Assembly (NCBI RefSeq): GCF_027942865.1
Contig: NC_134527.1
Span: forward strand, 1,500,748 to 1,564,747
DNA length: 64,000 nt
Source: Odontesthes bonariensis
Taxonomy: Eukaryota; Chordata; Actinopteri; Atheriniformes; Atherinopsidae
Direction of reading: 5' to 3'
Shown: positions 11,117-22,499 of the stretch, one piece after another
How the letters are laid out: each line of letters begins with the position of its first letter
Position numbering within the stretch: position 1 is the stretch's first letter
Translations under genes and position numbers: made by a program
Notes under the pieces: model-generated
Database searches by the model: none
Told to the model about the DNA's origin: nothing
What the model saw: the letters and a program-made list of their open reading frames with translations, nothing else

Positions 11117-11507
11117 GTTTCAATTAGGGCTGGGCGAGTAGACTCGCTAATTATCGCGTTAACTCGCTAATTATGTCTGAGCCATGTCTGTGCTTTTTCT
11201 CTGGAATTCCTTTAAATTATATGTTTAATTTCTGATAAACAGTAGCGTAGTTATGGCAACACGATTTAAATCATGACTGCTAAACTGTCTCTGTCACACA
11301 GATAAATGTTAGAATTCGGGCGGCGTGTTTGTGCATCTAAGCGTGTTGCAATCAAAGATCTTATTGAAGTGTTTTTCAAAGATTTTCTCCAGGGCTGGGC
11401 GAGTTAACTCGTTATTATAGCGTTAACTAGCTAATTATTTAACGCAGATAAATATTTTATCGTGCATTAACGCAGTTTTTTTAATTTATTTTTTTGGGGG
11501 TTTTTGT

Positions 11508-11672
11508 GCCTTTAATGGAAAGTTCAAAAAGACAGGAAGCAGGGGGCAGAGAGAGGGGGAACAACATGCAGCACAGGGCCGTCCGATGCGGGACTGGAAC
11601 CGGGGCCAGCTGCAGCGAGGACTGAAGCCTCTGTACATGGGGCGCCTGCTCAGCCCACTACGCCACGGACCT
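11508..11672 (-). mobile_element. tRNA-derived SINE inside hAT copy 2
   Basis: On the minus strand it begins with the A-box-like 'tggcgtagtgggctgagc', carries a degraded B box (ggttccagtcc), then a CT-rich body. It matches the SINE at 18431-18588 in the same place in the host transposon, so the insertion predates spread of this hAT family. Confidence 0.7.
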
Positions 11673-11699
11673 GTTTTATTATTTATTTTATTAATGTCT

Positions 11700-12306
11700 T
11701 AGGCTTTTATTTTGTAAAAGTCTGTTGCTCACAGGCTTTTATTATTGTAAAAGTCTGTTGCTCACAGGCTTTTATTTTGTAAAAGTCTGTTGCTCACAGG
11801 CTTTTATTTTGTAAAAGTCTGTTTCTCACAGGCTTTTATTTTGTAAAAGTCTGTTGCTCACAGGCTTTTATTTTGTAAAAGTCTGTTGCTGTCTTAAAGG
11901 GACAGTTCGCATCTGCTGACATGAAGCTGTATGACATCCCATATCAGCAACATCATTTCTGAACATCTTCTTACCCCCTGCTGCGTCCTGTGAGCAGAGT
12001 TCCAGCCTCGTTTTGGTGTTGATGAAGGTAGTCCGGCTAGTTGGCTGGGGTTTAAAAAATAAAGCGTAAAAATCTGTTGCTCGCAGGCTTTTATTTTGTA
12101 AAAGTCTGTTGCTCACAGGCTTTTATTTTGTAAAAGTCTGTTGCTCACAGGCTTTTATTCTGTAAAAGTCTGTTGCTCACAGGCTTTTATTCTGTAAAAG
12201 TCTGTTGCTCACAGGCTTTTATTTTGTAAAAGTCTGTTGCCCACAGGCTTTTATTTTGTAAAAGTCTGTTGCTCACAGGCTTTTATTTTGTAAAAGTCTG
12301 TTGCTG
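11700..12306 (+). repeat. 32-bp minisatellite inside hAT copy 2
   Basis: Tandem 32-bp units read 'aaaagtctgttgctcacagg' plus 'cttttattttgt'. The array is split by a 173-bp foldback fragment at 11894-12066. Confidence 0.9.
11894..12066 (+). repeat. Foldback element left-arm fragment inside hAT copy 2
   Basis: It begins TTAAAGGGACAGTTCGC, the terminal sequence of the foldback family, and stops inside the arm at 'aaaataaagcg'. It sits between two units of the 32-bp array, so it arrived after the array formed. Confidence 0.8.
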
Positions 12307-12352
12307 TCTGCTGTGGAACAGGAAAAGAAAGTAATCGGCGGATCCACCAAAC

Positions 12353-12658
12353 GTGGAGAAGGGTACGGAACTTTTACTCGGCCATTTTCATGTTAAAGTT
12401 CTTCCAGACGGCGGAGTCGACAGAACCAAAGTCATCTGTAAACACTGCCAAGTTGAATTGTCTTCTCAGCGTAGTAGTTCCAGTCTAAAATATCACTTAA
12501 AGGCAAAACACACAACTGATAGCAGCAAGTCATTCAAGGAAACAGACAGTGGAGCGAGGCTTCTACATAAAAACTACAGAAAGATGCTGATGTTAAAAGT
12601 GTGTTTGCACAACAAATGTTATGGCACTTTCATTCATATGGCAGCACATTTAAAATAA
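12353..12658 (+). pseudogene. BED-finger ORF of hAT copy 2, start codon changed
   Basis: It has the same 101-codon frame as the other copies, with the C-x2-C-x15-H-x4-H finger intact, but the initiator ATG is GTG here (ACGTGG versus ACATGG elsewhere). In a eukaryote this removes the normal start, and the first internal ATG lies far past the finger. The finger itself is unchanged, so the loss appears recent. Confidence 0.6.
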
Positions 12659-12799
12659 AGCTAAATGCTAAAAGCTATACACTACTTTTGGATTCATTTT
12701 TGGATTCTGCGTACAAATGCGATTAATCGTGATTAATCAGGGAAATCATGCGATTAATTAGATTAAACATGTTAATCGCTGCCCAGCCCTAGTTTCAAT

Positions 12800-13654
12800 C
12801 CACTAAAAGTTATTTTCACCCTGATTCAGTAACTTTTTATCGGGGTTGTTGATCTAAAATCTTCCACTTTTTGAACCTTGTTGGCCGAGTTTCTCCAACA
12901 CAAACGTAACAGTTAGACACGTTTTTATGGAAGTTTTAACGGTAAAGCATCGTAGCGGGAATGTTTGGAATGACTGAATGTTGCTTGGACAGGAATGTTC
13001 GTCCATCTGTATTTAAATCGTCTTCCCTGCTTTGTTGAAAATCGTCCCGGTCTTAGATGCTCGTTGTAATCTCCTCTTTTTATATGATTCCCCATGCCAA
13101 GGGGCCCAAGAGGGCTGGCCCGACTGCATATCAAAAAGAGCAATTTGACTGGGGCCTTTGAAACATTTAGCTAATGTCAGTGCTGGGCTCTTTCAGATAG
13201 AAAGGAAAGGGAAATGTCAGTGCAGATCTCTATCAGCCGGGTCAGTAAAGAGTGTCCTCTTTGTAGCCGGCGGCGCCTGCCAACAGGCCAACTGCCCTTT
13301 TATTGAATGTGTCTTTAGACCTTTTAGCCGAGATCTGGAGATGCTTTTTAACATTCAATGAGCACATTATTCCCCTTCAGGGAAAGGACGAGTTGTTGCC
13401 TAAACAAAATCTCTTGTTTCCATTCCAACGTTGGCTTGTTGGAGAGGTAAACAGCTGATCTGTCTGTGTGTGCATCACTCACAGGTAGGGCGGGGAGCTT
13501 TGGAGCATCCCTCATCCTCAGTGCTTCCTTCAGCTTTCTGCACAGAAGCTGTTACATCCTGGTCATTTCAGATCTGTTTTACCCCGTTTCTTTCACCTGT
13601 TTCTGGCCATGCTGTCTGAATAAGGCAGCTAATGTCAGTGTGAGTTAGCACGTT
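12800..13654. other. Intergenic DNA, possible conserved non-coding block
   Basis: No coding exon recognised. The 13075-13375 stretch is non-repetitive, of even composition, and contains an imperfect inverted pair 'attgaatgt'/'acattcaat' (about 13302 and 13351). It stands out among the repeats as a candidate conserved non-coding element of the lmo4 neighbourhood, but only alignment could show that. Confidence 0.3.
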
Positions 13655-13818
13655 TTAAATTCATTTAAATGATTTTATTTGTTTCTCTTTATATTCTTTT
13701 ATGTATTTTTAATGCTTCTTCCACTCCCCGCTGCAATGCTTTTATTTTATGTGAAGCACTTTGAATTGTTTTTTACATGAAATGTGCTACAAATAAATTT
13801 GATTTGATTTGATTTGAT
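13655..13818 (+). mobile_element. LINE 3' tail with (ATTTG)n
   Basis: The 'cttcttccactccccgctgc' and 'atgtgaagcactttgaattg' blocks, then an ATTTG-type repeat, match tails at 33203 (reverse), 49291, 55925 (reverse), 57415, 58553 (reverse) and 62566 (reverse). This is a 5'-truncated copy of one abundant LINE family. Confidence 0.8.
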
Positions 13819-14954
13819 AATTACTGTCCTTTTATTGTCTTCTTCTGTATGATAAAGAGGATTTGTGTCAACGACAAACAAACTGCAGAACCTGGACCGG
13901 GTTAAACAGCTGCCATATAAGTGCAAACCCTTAATCATTCTATATTTAATGCAGGATAAAGTCAGCTGGTTTGTTAACAGGGAGAACAGAGCTGGTGTGG
14001 GAGAATAGCTGGATCAGTGACGGGTAAGGACCTGAAAGACGGGAGATTCTGCAGAAACTGAGCCTTCTTCCTGAGCTTCAGAGTCAGCTGGTCACCCAGC
14101 TGCTTTCCCTTTTAATGCCTCTGTGGCTTTTGATGCTCACAAGCAATTTCCTACAGATGACTATCACATTACATCAAATTAAATTGCATTACCTCACAGC
14201 CAGTGAAGAAGTTTATTTACTCAACAGATGGCAGCCTTATCCTGGTGTAATTTGAAACACGTCTCTGTGGATTCTGCAGCTTTCTTGATTCTAATGGCTT
14301 TATTTATGAATTAAGAGTCTGGTCAGCCCGTGTAGCTTTAGATTAACACATAATTCAAGGTTGTGTGTAAAGTAATTATATAGGCGTCATTGAGGTGTCA
14401 TTGAACTTGAGAGGATTTATGGATGCATTCGTCTGCTATCTGCAGAAATCAGCTATAGGCTAACCAAGATCACGCCTATGAAGTGGAATACTGTATTTAT
14501 GTCTTTATGATTAAAATATGTGGAGCTGAGCTGACGAGCCCGGCCGACGGTAACTGTGTTGCATGAGAGGAACAAGATGCTGAAGTGTTAAAGCTGTTGG
14601 AAACCTGTTCCAGGAGGAAGCATGATGCATGGCTGTTTCCTGCTTGGCTCCCATGAATGGGCCCTTTGTGCCCTCCGCTCAGCTGGAGGCGCTCTGCACG
14701 TGTCTCTGAGGCGTCCCGAGCCGAGGCCTGGACCTTCTCTGAGAGGCCGCCGACACCCGAGCAGATAAAGGCCGAGGTGGAAGTAATGACCTCCTCAGAG
14801 AGGCAGAGATCTGTCTTATTATCTGCTCTTTCTCCACAGACGGCATCGTTAGCATCGTTAGCATCGTTAGACATATCAGAGATCAATGGAGCAATCGTCC
14901 AAGCCAGGAACATCTAGTGATGGGACAGTTAAGTATTTTTATATTAATTAAGGG
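13819..14954. other. Intergenic DNA, no gene recognised
   Basis: The 138-codon minus frame at 14497-14913 overlaps an 86-codon plus frame, and neither has a domain or repeat-family match. A short tandem 'gttagcatc' repeat lies at 14847-14870. Nothing else stands out. Confidence 0.4.
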
Positions 14955-16243
14955 TTAAAGGGACAGTTCGCCTCTTCTGACATGAAGCTGTGTAACATCC
15001 CATATCAGCAACATCATTTCTGAACATCTTCTTACCCCCTGCTGCGTCCTGTGAGCAGAGTTCCAGCCTCGTTTTGGTGTTGATGAAGGTAGTCCGGCTA
15101 GTTGGCTGGGGTTTAAAAAATAAAGCGTCTTGCTTCTCAGAACAATATGCGTTCAACAGAGTAATACATTTGCATTATAAAATGGTTCTCCAGGAAAAAG
15201 CCAGACCTCACAATCTCTTGGCCCTATTTTCTCTCCCTTCGTATCACTGCCTGCAAAGCACATTGAGTTGCCTGTGGTATGAAATGCGCTATATAAATAA
15301 AGATGCCTTGCCTGCTGTGCAGACCGAGCAGCAAACAGCGTAACAGGCGCGGCTGTCGGCAGGCGGCAGCAGGCAGTGATACGAAGGGAGAGAAAATAGC
15401 GCCAAGAGATTGTGAGCTCTGACTTTTGCTTTTCAGAACAATATGCGTTCAACAGAGTAATACATTTGCATCACAAAATTGTTCTCCAGGAAAAAGTCAG
15501 ACCTTTCCTTCCCTTTCCATTTGTTTCCTTTCCTTTCTTTCCCTTTCCTTTCCTTTCCTTTCCTTTCCTTTCCTTTCCTTTCCTTTCCTTTCCTTTCCTT
15601 TCCTTTTCTTTCCTTTCCTTTCCTTTCCTTTCCTTTCCTTTCCTTTTCTTTCCTTCTCTTTCTCTTTCCCTTTCCTTTCCTTTCCTCTCCTTTCCTTTCC
15701 TTTCCTTTCCTTTCCTTTCCTTTCCTTTCCTTCTGTTTCCTTTTCTTTCCTTTTGTTTCCTTTCCTTTCCTTTTGTTTTGTTTCCTTCTCTTTCCTTTCT
15801 TTCCCTCTCCTTTCGTTTCGTTTCGTTTCCTTTCCTTTCCTTTCCTTCTGTTTCCTTTTCTTTCCTTTCCTTTACCTGCTGTGCAGACCGAAGTGCAGAG
15901 CAAGCAGTCCGCTGCTTCCGAGCAGCAAACACCGTAATAGGCAGCAGGCAGTGATACGAAGGGAGAGAAAATAGGGCCAAGAGATTGTGAGCTTTGACTT
16001 TTTCCTGGAGAACCATTTTGTGATGCAAATGTATTACTCTGTTGAACGCATATTGTTCTGAGAAGCAAAAGGCTTTATTTTTTAAACCCCAGCCAACTAG
16101 CCGGACTACCTTCATCAACACCAAAACGAGGCTGGAACTCTGCTCACAGGACGCAGCAGGGGGTAAGAAGATGTTCAGAAATGATGTTGCTGATATGGGA
16201 TGTTACACAGCTTCATGTCAGAAGAGGCGAACTGTCCCTTTAA
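14955..16243. mobile_element. Foldback (TTAA) element, large compound copy
   Basis: The outer ends are TTAAAGGGACAGTTCGCC and its exact mirror ending CTGTCCCTTTAA, so TTAA marks both borders. The outer arms (about 14955-15230 and 15950-16243) are inverted copies of each other. Inside are a second left-arm piece (15420-15505), a GC-rich 'gcggctgtcggcaggcggca' module, an L2-type tail fragment (15255-15300) and a polypyrimidine tract. No protein of transposase type is encoded. TTAA borders fit piggyBac-like or Kolobok-like mobilisation, but the terminal bases do not settle which. Confidence 0.75.
15509..15872 (+). repeat. CCTTT polypyrimidine tract
   Basis: About 360 bp of nearly pure C+T built on 'tttcc' pentamers with 'tttgt' and 'tttct' variants. 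Because it is stop-free it opens long artefactual frames on both strands. Mirror-symmetric pyrimidine tracts of this kind can form triplex DNA. Confidence 0.95.
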
Positions 16244-18322
16244 TGGTGTTTCCTAAAGGGGGCTCTGTTAAACCTGGCAACGCAGCCCCCTTAAACCACA
16301 GAGCACGCTAGCTCCTTTAGCCAGTGCGAGATGCAGGCACCATGGATCGGTTTTTAATCAAAAAAGGGCAAAAACCAGCACAAAAACCAGCACAAAAACC
16401 AGCACAAAAACCATGCTCATCCTGAATGTCTCACTATGATTACAACAACAAACGACAAATACAACATGAAGAAAGTCGAGGACATGCACGCCAGCTTCCG
16501 CTCATCCCAGTATTAAGGTAAATGTGGTCTGAATTGTAAATGTATTGGCTGTGTTGTTTCTGTTTTTGTGGGATTTTTTATAAGTAGAAATGCATATTTA
16601 CTAAAGGGGACTTTAGTATTTTGTGGTAAAAGTGGCTCTTCCCTTGATTTTGCTGCAAATGTGAAACATTGTGAAATAAATAGTGAGAATCACTGCTCTC
16701 GTGTATAAGTGTGCACACTGATTTCTGCTGCTTCTTTGGGGCCCTTTCTGGTGTAAACACTGAGCTCGTCCTAATGAGGCAGAACCCCACGTCTGTGGTT
16801 CAGGGTTGCGTTCGGGTAAGGTGTGAGTCGGCAAAGATTGAGGCTGAGCATGAATCCTCTCTGTTTGCGGTCGTGGTTTGGCTGGGCTTCTCCACAAAGA
16901 ATGGAAATGAGCGCAGTGTCCTGATAAGGAGAGCTGCAGCAGCATGTGAGAGGTCGGGGAGTGCTGGCCACCAGGTGCAGTTCTTACGTCAACAGATGAC
17001 TGTAAAGCTATTCTCAGCACTATGTCCTCATTAAAACATTCCCCAAAGTGCCCCTCTATAAAACGCCCTTGGCTTGGTGTTTAGGTGTCTAATTAGGGTG
17101 CTCGCTTCAGCCTTGGTCCTGACTTGTGTGTCAATTTAATGAGGCAATTAGGGAAATAAGTGATATTGTATACGGACGATCGGGACGTTTGAGGGGAGCT
17201 GGGAACGAAGGCTGAGGGGTTAGCAAAAGGACAGAAGTGTAGGGTTGCAGGTATGTTGGCCCACGAGGAAAAAAGAAAAATGAATTATGGTGATAAACAG
17301 AAGTTTGAAGGAACATACTTTTATTCAGCTTCTGTAGATCAAACATTAAAAGTTCAGAGTGTTTTTAGGCTTTATTTCAGGGTTAAACTGAGCTAAATAA
17401 AACTTTTTTCCCCACATGTTGGGGTGTCCCATCAGCGGATTTCACCTTTAAATTCCCAGAATTACACCAATAACATACTGATGACCCCCACCGCCTGAAA
17501 AAAAAGTACGAGTTTTATATTCACATTTCTTCTCTTCCCAGGGTCAGTCATCTTATAAACCTCGGCTGAGGAGACTGATTTCTGGACTCATCAGGCCCAC
17601 ATGAATGTGTTGCAAAGGGACCGAGAGAAAGACAGGAAGTGCATTCCAGCTCATTAATGGGACCTGAATGAGGTCATGTGATGCCCCGGGCATGTATGGC
17701 CGCTCACGTGACTTTGTAATGGATCAGATAAGGAGAACAGCAGCCGCAGGGTAAGTTTAGCTCATTTCATGAACAGCCATTCCTCCAATCTGATTGGCCG
17801 GGCCTTCGTTCTACTACAAGACAGTGAAGTTTGATCAGTAAAACAAAAAGGATCAGATCTGCTGAGTCAGAGAGAAGATTTTAACTTAAATCTGAGTGAA
17901 AAAGCACTGGAACAAACATCAGATAAAAGCAGCAACTTTGAAGCGTTTCTGTAAAAGATCCTAAACTTTTTATTATTTGGCGCTTTGCACTGTTTCCCTT
18001 TGACTTTCATCTCTAAACTTACAAACATAAGCTACAGTTTTCAATATGTTAAGAAACAAAATGATAGTATAAATAAATAAAGGTCACTGCACATAAAAAA
18101 AACTCAATCAAAGTCAGATTATATAAACTTTGGCCACTTTATTAACACCAGGCCGACAGATGCAACATTAACTTTCATTAAAACATTTTGTCTTGGCTTT
18201 GCTTTTCCGTCTTTTATCAATTTATTTATTTAATAACTGTTAATCTGATGAAATACAACTAAACGGTTAATGTTCCATAAAATGTTCTACCTGCTTCTCA
18301 CGTGGTTTCCTCCTGGGAAATA
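16244..18322. other. Intergenic DNA, no gene recognised
   Basis: No exon recognised. A short 'accagcacaaaa' tandem repeat lies at about 16373-16412. Around 17040-17160 a non-repetitive TAATTA/AATTAG-rich stretch could be regulatory. The rest is A/T-rich and featureless by eye. Confidence 0.4.
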
Positions 18323-18430
18323 AAAAATATTAGGGCTGGGCGAGTTAACTCGTTATTATCGCGTTAACGCATTAATTATTTAATGCCGATAGATATTTTA
18401 TCGCGCATTAACGCAGGTTTTATTTATTTT

Positions 18431-18588
18431 CAAAGTTCAGAGGAACAGGAAGCAGGGGGCAGAGAGAGGGGGAACAACATGCAGCACAGGGCCGTCCGAT
18501 GCGGGGCTCGAACCGGGGCCAGCTGCAGCGAGGACTATAGCCTCTGTACATGGGGCGCCTGCTCAACCCACTACGCCACAAACCACCC
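18431..18588 (-). mobile_element. tRNA-derived SINE inside hAT copy 3
   Basis: On the minus strand the A box TGGCGTAGTGGG (about 18567-18578) and the B box GGTTCGAGCCC (18504-18514) both match RNA polymerase III promoter consensus, followed by a CT-rich SINE body. The spacing is right for a tRNA-derived head. An intact polymerase III promoter within a DNA transposon could drive a small RNA across its internal sequence. Confidence 0.75.
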
Positions 18589-18707
18589 CTGTTCTATTAT
18601 TTATTTTATTTTGTAAAAGTCTGTTGCTCACAGGCTTTTATTTTGTAAAAGTCTGTTGCTGTCTGCTGTGGAACAGGAAAAGAAAGTAATCGGCGGATCC
18701 ACCAAAC

Positions 18708-19013
18708 ATGGAGAAGGGTACGGAACTTTTACTCGGCCATTTTCATTTTAAAGTTCTTCCAGACGGCGGAGTCGACAGAACCAAAGTCATCTGTAAACAC
18801 TGCCAAGTTGAATTGTCTTCTCAGCGTAGTAGTTCCAGTCTAAAATATCACTTAAAGGCAAAACACACAACTGATAGCAGCAAGTCATTCAAGGAAACAG
18901 ACAGTGGAGCGAGGCTTCTACATAAACACTACAGAAAGATGCTGATGTTAAAAGTGTGTTTGCACAACAAATGTTATGGCACTTTCATTCATATGGCAGC
19001 ACATTTAAAATAA
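18708..19013 (+). CDS. BED-type zinc-finger ORF of hAT copy 3, 101 aa
   Basis: The frame opens MEKGTELLLGHFHFK with an intact ATG, has the finger CKHC (29-32) and YHLKAKH (47-53), and stops at 19011-19013. It differs from copy 1 at about two residues (Phe for Val at 14, His for Asn at 74). The Ser-rich SSQRSSSS loop lies between the Cys and His pairs. There is no catalytic domain. It could encode a transposon-end-binding peptide or be a non-functional relic; four copies without stops favour either youth or selection, and the sequence alone cannot separate these. Confidence 0.55.
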   Translation: MEKGTELLLGHFHFKVLPDGGVDRTKVICKHCQVELSSQRSSSSLKYHLKAKHTTDSSKSFKETDSGARLLHKHYRKMLMLKVCLHNKCYGTFIHMAAHLK

Positions 19014-19154
19014 AGCTAAATGCTAAAGGCTATACGCTACTTTTGGATTCATTTTTGGATTCTGCGTACAAATGCGATTAATCGTGATTAATCAGGGAAA
19101 TCATGAAATTAATTAGATTAAACATTTTAATCGTTGTCCAGCCCTAAAAAATAT

Positions 19155-20020
19155 CGGTTAATGCATGTCTAAATTAACTATTTTTAAAGATATTTGATGT
19201 AAAAGGGCCAAACGCACGTGGAAAGGAAAAGGTTCCAGGTGGAACGCTGGTGTAAAGCTGCCCGTTTACATGCCTGTGACATGAAGCGGGGCTCAGATTC
19301 GTGTCTGTGATTGAAATACAGTTTGTGTCAATGAGCCTCCGTAGAAGCGAGTTCTCGAGTGTGAGTCACTGCGAGAGTTGAGCGCCGTGCTGCAAATTGC
19401 ATCTGTTCCTAATTACAGAGTGCTAATGAAAGCCTGTAGTCCTGGTGGGCCTGCTGAGGACCAGCTCGCCGTCCCCCTCTGCCAATCCAAAGAGGGGAAG
19501 AGGCTCTGACACATTCACCCAAACCAAACCGAGTGAAACCCGTACGGTGCGTAATAAAGACGGATGAAGGTGATGGGCAGCAGGTGACTGTGGGCTCATG
19601 AAAGGTCAACTGCTCGCCAATATATCATGTTCCTCACAGCTTGTTCTCATCACCACAGGCTGCTGAAAAATCTCCCTTTTTACCCCTTTTTACAGTTAAA
19701 TTAGTCATGTGAGTGTGTGGGCCAACATGTGTTTTTCTGTTGAAGGTAACGTTGACCTGAGACTCACTTCACTGCGTTTTGTTTGATTAAAGCCAAAATA
19801 AATACATATGAAGTTTGTGTGAAGAAGAAATAAAATCATAAAATAATACATCAGTAGAAAAACAGTATAAAGCTTTTAAGTCAACTGTTGGAGGAAATAT
19901 TCTTCAATCCAGCAGGACAATCCAAAGAGTTGGGATGTTGCCGTTGGGAACAATTCTCTCTATTTTCTGCTCACAGTTCAGGACCTCTTTTGTCGGATTT
20001 TTCACGATCATGCTTGGCTG

Positions 20021-20051
<31 letters not shown>

Positions 20052-20879
20052 GGGGTTTCTGGGCCTCAGGTGGGGCTGAGCAGGTTTCCAGTAGGTCCGG
20101 GGAGGAGTCAGCCAGCCAGCCTTCAGATTGTCTCATTTCACCAGTGGTAATTAGGCCTATGGTCCAGTGACAGTTAGTTTCGAGTCCTTACCCTGCCTTC
20201 TTGTTTTCTTCCGTCGTCGGTTCTCCTCACTATGAATTCTCACGCTAAGGACTTGGCATTCACTGTTGGATTCCTGACACCTTCCTGTTTCCCTACCTGC
20301 CTGCTCGCCCTGCCGCCGACTCAGAACCGCTGCACCACAGCCAGCACCCTCCCTCCACCTGATAACTGAAGGCTCTGCCTCCCAAACTGGCAGCTGGTTC
20401 TCTTCATCAGTCTGGCTACAGCGCTGAAGAGAAACTTCAGGTTGTTCTTAATCTCTACCAGCCTGGCTGACGCGTCCACATCTCGATGAGATGGCGGTCT
20501 GGGAACTAGGTGTGCATTTTCTCGTATTTGAGGCGTGGTTTACAAATGCCTAGAGCCGTTTATTGGGCGCTACGAATGTCTATCAAATGGCGTCTGGTTC
20601 TTCCCATGCTGCTTTGCGCGCGATTCATAGCCAATTGTATCACTTATACCAGATGACGTATGTAGAGCGACACAAATTCGACCGAATGAAATCTTTCAAC
20701 GCCAAACGTTGCTCTTTTTTAAAAGTAAACTTGCGTTCTAAGCTACTTAAAACACTTTCTAAGGCTGCATCGAACGGTAACGTTGTGTCCGCTGCCAGCA
20801 TGGGAATTCCCAGGCTAATTCTCCACTATCAATTTTTATAATTTAAAAAAAAAAATTCACAAAGTCTTTATGCTTCTTT
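19155..20879. other. Intergenic DNA with a (TTG)n tract
   Basis: No gene recognised. (TTG)n lies at about 20020-20052. The stretch from 20507 to 20845 contains a 92-codon frame of transposon-like composition with no recognisable domain. A TAAT-containing stretch near 19390-19440 is non-repetitive. Confidence 0.4.
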
Positions 20880-20881
20880 GG

Positions 20882-21233
20882 GCTGGAAATATACTTGCTG
20901 TTAGCTACACATACTCGTGTTTATCGTGGCTGCTTTGCGTATCCTACATTCGGTTGTGCGCGTCCTCAGAAATGAACGTTACGTGTATCCAAGCTGCAGT
21001 ATGTGTCGGGGGTTGTTTCTTTTGATGTTTCAATGTTTTTCATTGGCAGTTTCTCTCATTGGCAGAACGAGTGAGACATTCTCGCCACTCTTGCGAGGCC
21101 GTGCACACCGTCTACGCTTGGAATCCTCCGGTTACAAGCGCGCTACATGGGTAAGTATGCGAGCGGTTGCCCTGAGAACGGAGACGATTGGTTTGTGAAC
21201 ACGAGGTGAAAGAGCAAGTGTATTTCCAGCCTT
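20882..21233. mobile_element. MITE-like element with 19-bp inverted ends
   Basis: The left end GGCTGGAAATATACTTGCT and the right end AGCAAGTGTATTTCCAGCC are mirror images with one mismatch. TTG flanks one side closely and starts the other side, which would fit a 3-bp target duplication. Length is about 350 bp and there is no transposase. Superfamily not determined. Confidence 0.55.
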
Positions 21234-21772
21234 GCAGTGGGAGTTTATGGGATGGTAAATCCATTAAAAGCAAACAGGAAGCAGCTGACTGCAGCGTGGA
21301 GCCACAGCAAAGGGTCGGCGTGTTTTTAAATGAGAGGTATCAGCGTTTGATTTGAACCTATCCGGGGTGACGGAGGGTGTAAAGATTTGGTCCTTCAGAG
21401 GAATGATGATAAATAGGCTGAACACAAACAATTTAAACTCGGCTTTTCTCCTGTGTATGTGACCTTTCTGATACATCCAGTTCTGGGAGGAATTGGCAAA
21501 CATTCAGCTGTCTTAGATGTTCTTCACTTGTAAATATTGTTTCTCACGGTAGAAACAAGGATTCCAAATTGTTTGGAAATGGTCCTTTAACTGTCATACA
21601 CCCATAAAGGAGGTAACACGTACTGATGATCAGTTCATTCAGTGCAATAGCAGCGCCTTACTGCTGCTAACCCTGAGTTCCTATGGAAGCTTTGAGGATG
21701 TAAAACTCTATTTTGCATGGCTGTATGTGATCTTTTCCCTGATCTTAGTCCTATACTCTATATACCATCAGA

Positions 21773-22312
21773 CACTGAAAAAAGGGACTATTTGGTGAAG
21801 TAAACTCTGTTAGAGTAACTGTCATAATTTCTACCTTTTTTAATTTTTAAGATTCAGTAAGAACTCGAGCTTCTTAAGTAAAATGAAACATTTTATTAAC
21901 GTAATACATGAATTATGGGGAAAGAGTAAGTTTTACTTAGGTTTCCTCATACAATTTAAATGTTTAATAGTTGTATGTACATAAACCTAGAAATACTACA
22001 TAAACTTTACTCTGAAAGTGTATCGTTAAAATCTACTAAGTTACTTCATAACAGCAAATACTACAGATATATAACATTTACTTAAAATTTACTTAAAATC
22101 TGCCTATGAAAAACAAGTAGAGTTTACTTAATTTGTTTAAATACATATAACGTAAAACTTAGATGTAATTACTTCATATCTTCAAAACTGTTGTGTTTTA
22201 TGGTGAGTCAAATTTACTTGATATTGCAGCATTAAATATTACTTAAATCATCTGAGTGCAAATACTTACAAAGGGTTTTTTAAGTAAATCTTGTGAGTTG
22301 TTTTTTTCAGTG
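21773..22312 (-). mobile_element. CACTGAAAAAA-ended element, copy 1 (EnSpm/CACTA-like)
   Basis: It starts CACTGAAAAAAGGG and ends TTTTTTTCAGTG, mirror-image ends of the CACT(A/G) type. The 540-bp body is A/T-rich with many 'acttaa'/'ttaagt' words. It is related in reverse to 52234-52757 and 54013-54443. No coding capacity. The EnSpm/CACTA label rests on the end sequence only; a clean target duplication was not seen. Confidence 0.65.
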
Positions 22313-22499
22313 CACTGACACAGACTCGTGTGGCTGAAAGCTTCCACAGATCCAGGTTTCTGATCATCACTGCCTCATCTCAGGCTCTGTGTTTCTGAAG
22401 CTCGAGCCAGACTCAGACACATTTCCTCCTTCCCTTTCCTTCATGACAGAACTATGAGAATCATCCAGAGGGTTTGCTGTGGGAGGTGTGGGGTAAAGC

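Larger units (their letters stand above)
11125..12791 (+). mobile_element. Non-autonomous hAT with BED-finger ORF, copy 2
   Basis: The ends are TAGGGCTGGGCGAGTAGACT and its mirror ...GCTGCCCAGCCCTA, with an exact 8-bp target duplication GTTTCAAT at 11117-11124 and 12792-12799. A second complete-looking left end (AGGGCTGGGCGAGTTAACTC) occurs internally at about 11392, giving nested termini. Internal order is a SINE segment, the 32-bp tandem array (interrupted by a foldback fragment at 11894-12066), then the BED-finger frame. No transposase is present, so mobilisation would need a related enzyme in trans. Confidence 0.9.
18331..19146 (+). mobile_element. Non-autonomous hAT with BED-finger ORF, copy 3 (cleanest)
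   Basis: An 816-bp element with ends TAGGGCTGGGCGAGTTAACT and ...TTGTCCAGCCCTA, bordered by the exact 8-bp target duplication AAAAATAT (18323-18330 and 19147-19154). Internal order: terminal region rich in 'ttatcgcgttaacgc', SINE (minus), two and a half 32-bp units, BED-finger frame with ATG, and an AT-rich 'gattaatcgtgattaatcag' region before the right end. It is the most complete simple form in the window. Confidence 0.93.

Noticed and set aside
14497..14913. 138-codon minus frame
   Set aside because: Overlaps an 86-codon plus frame. No recognisable domain and no splice evidence.
15412..16124. Frames of 152-217 codons on both strands
   Set aside because: They arise from the stop-free CCTTT polypyrimidine tract and the foldback arms; there is no domain and the opposite strand is equally open.
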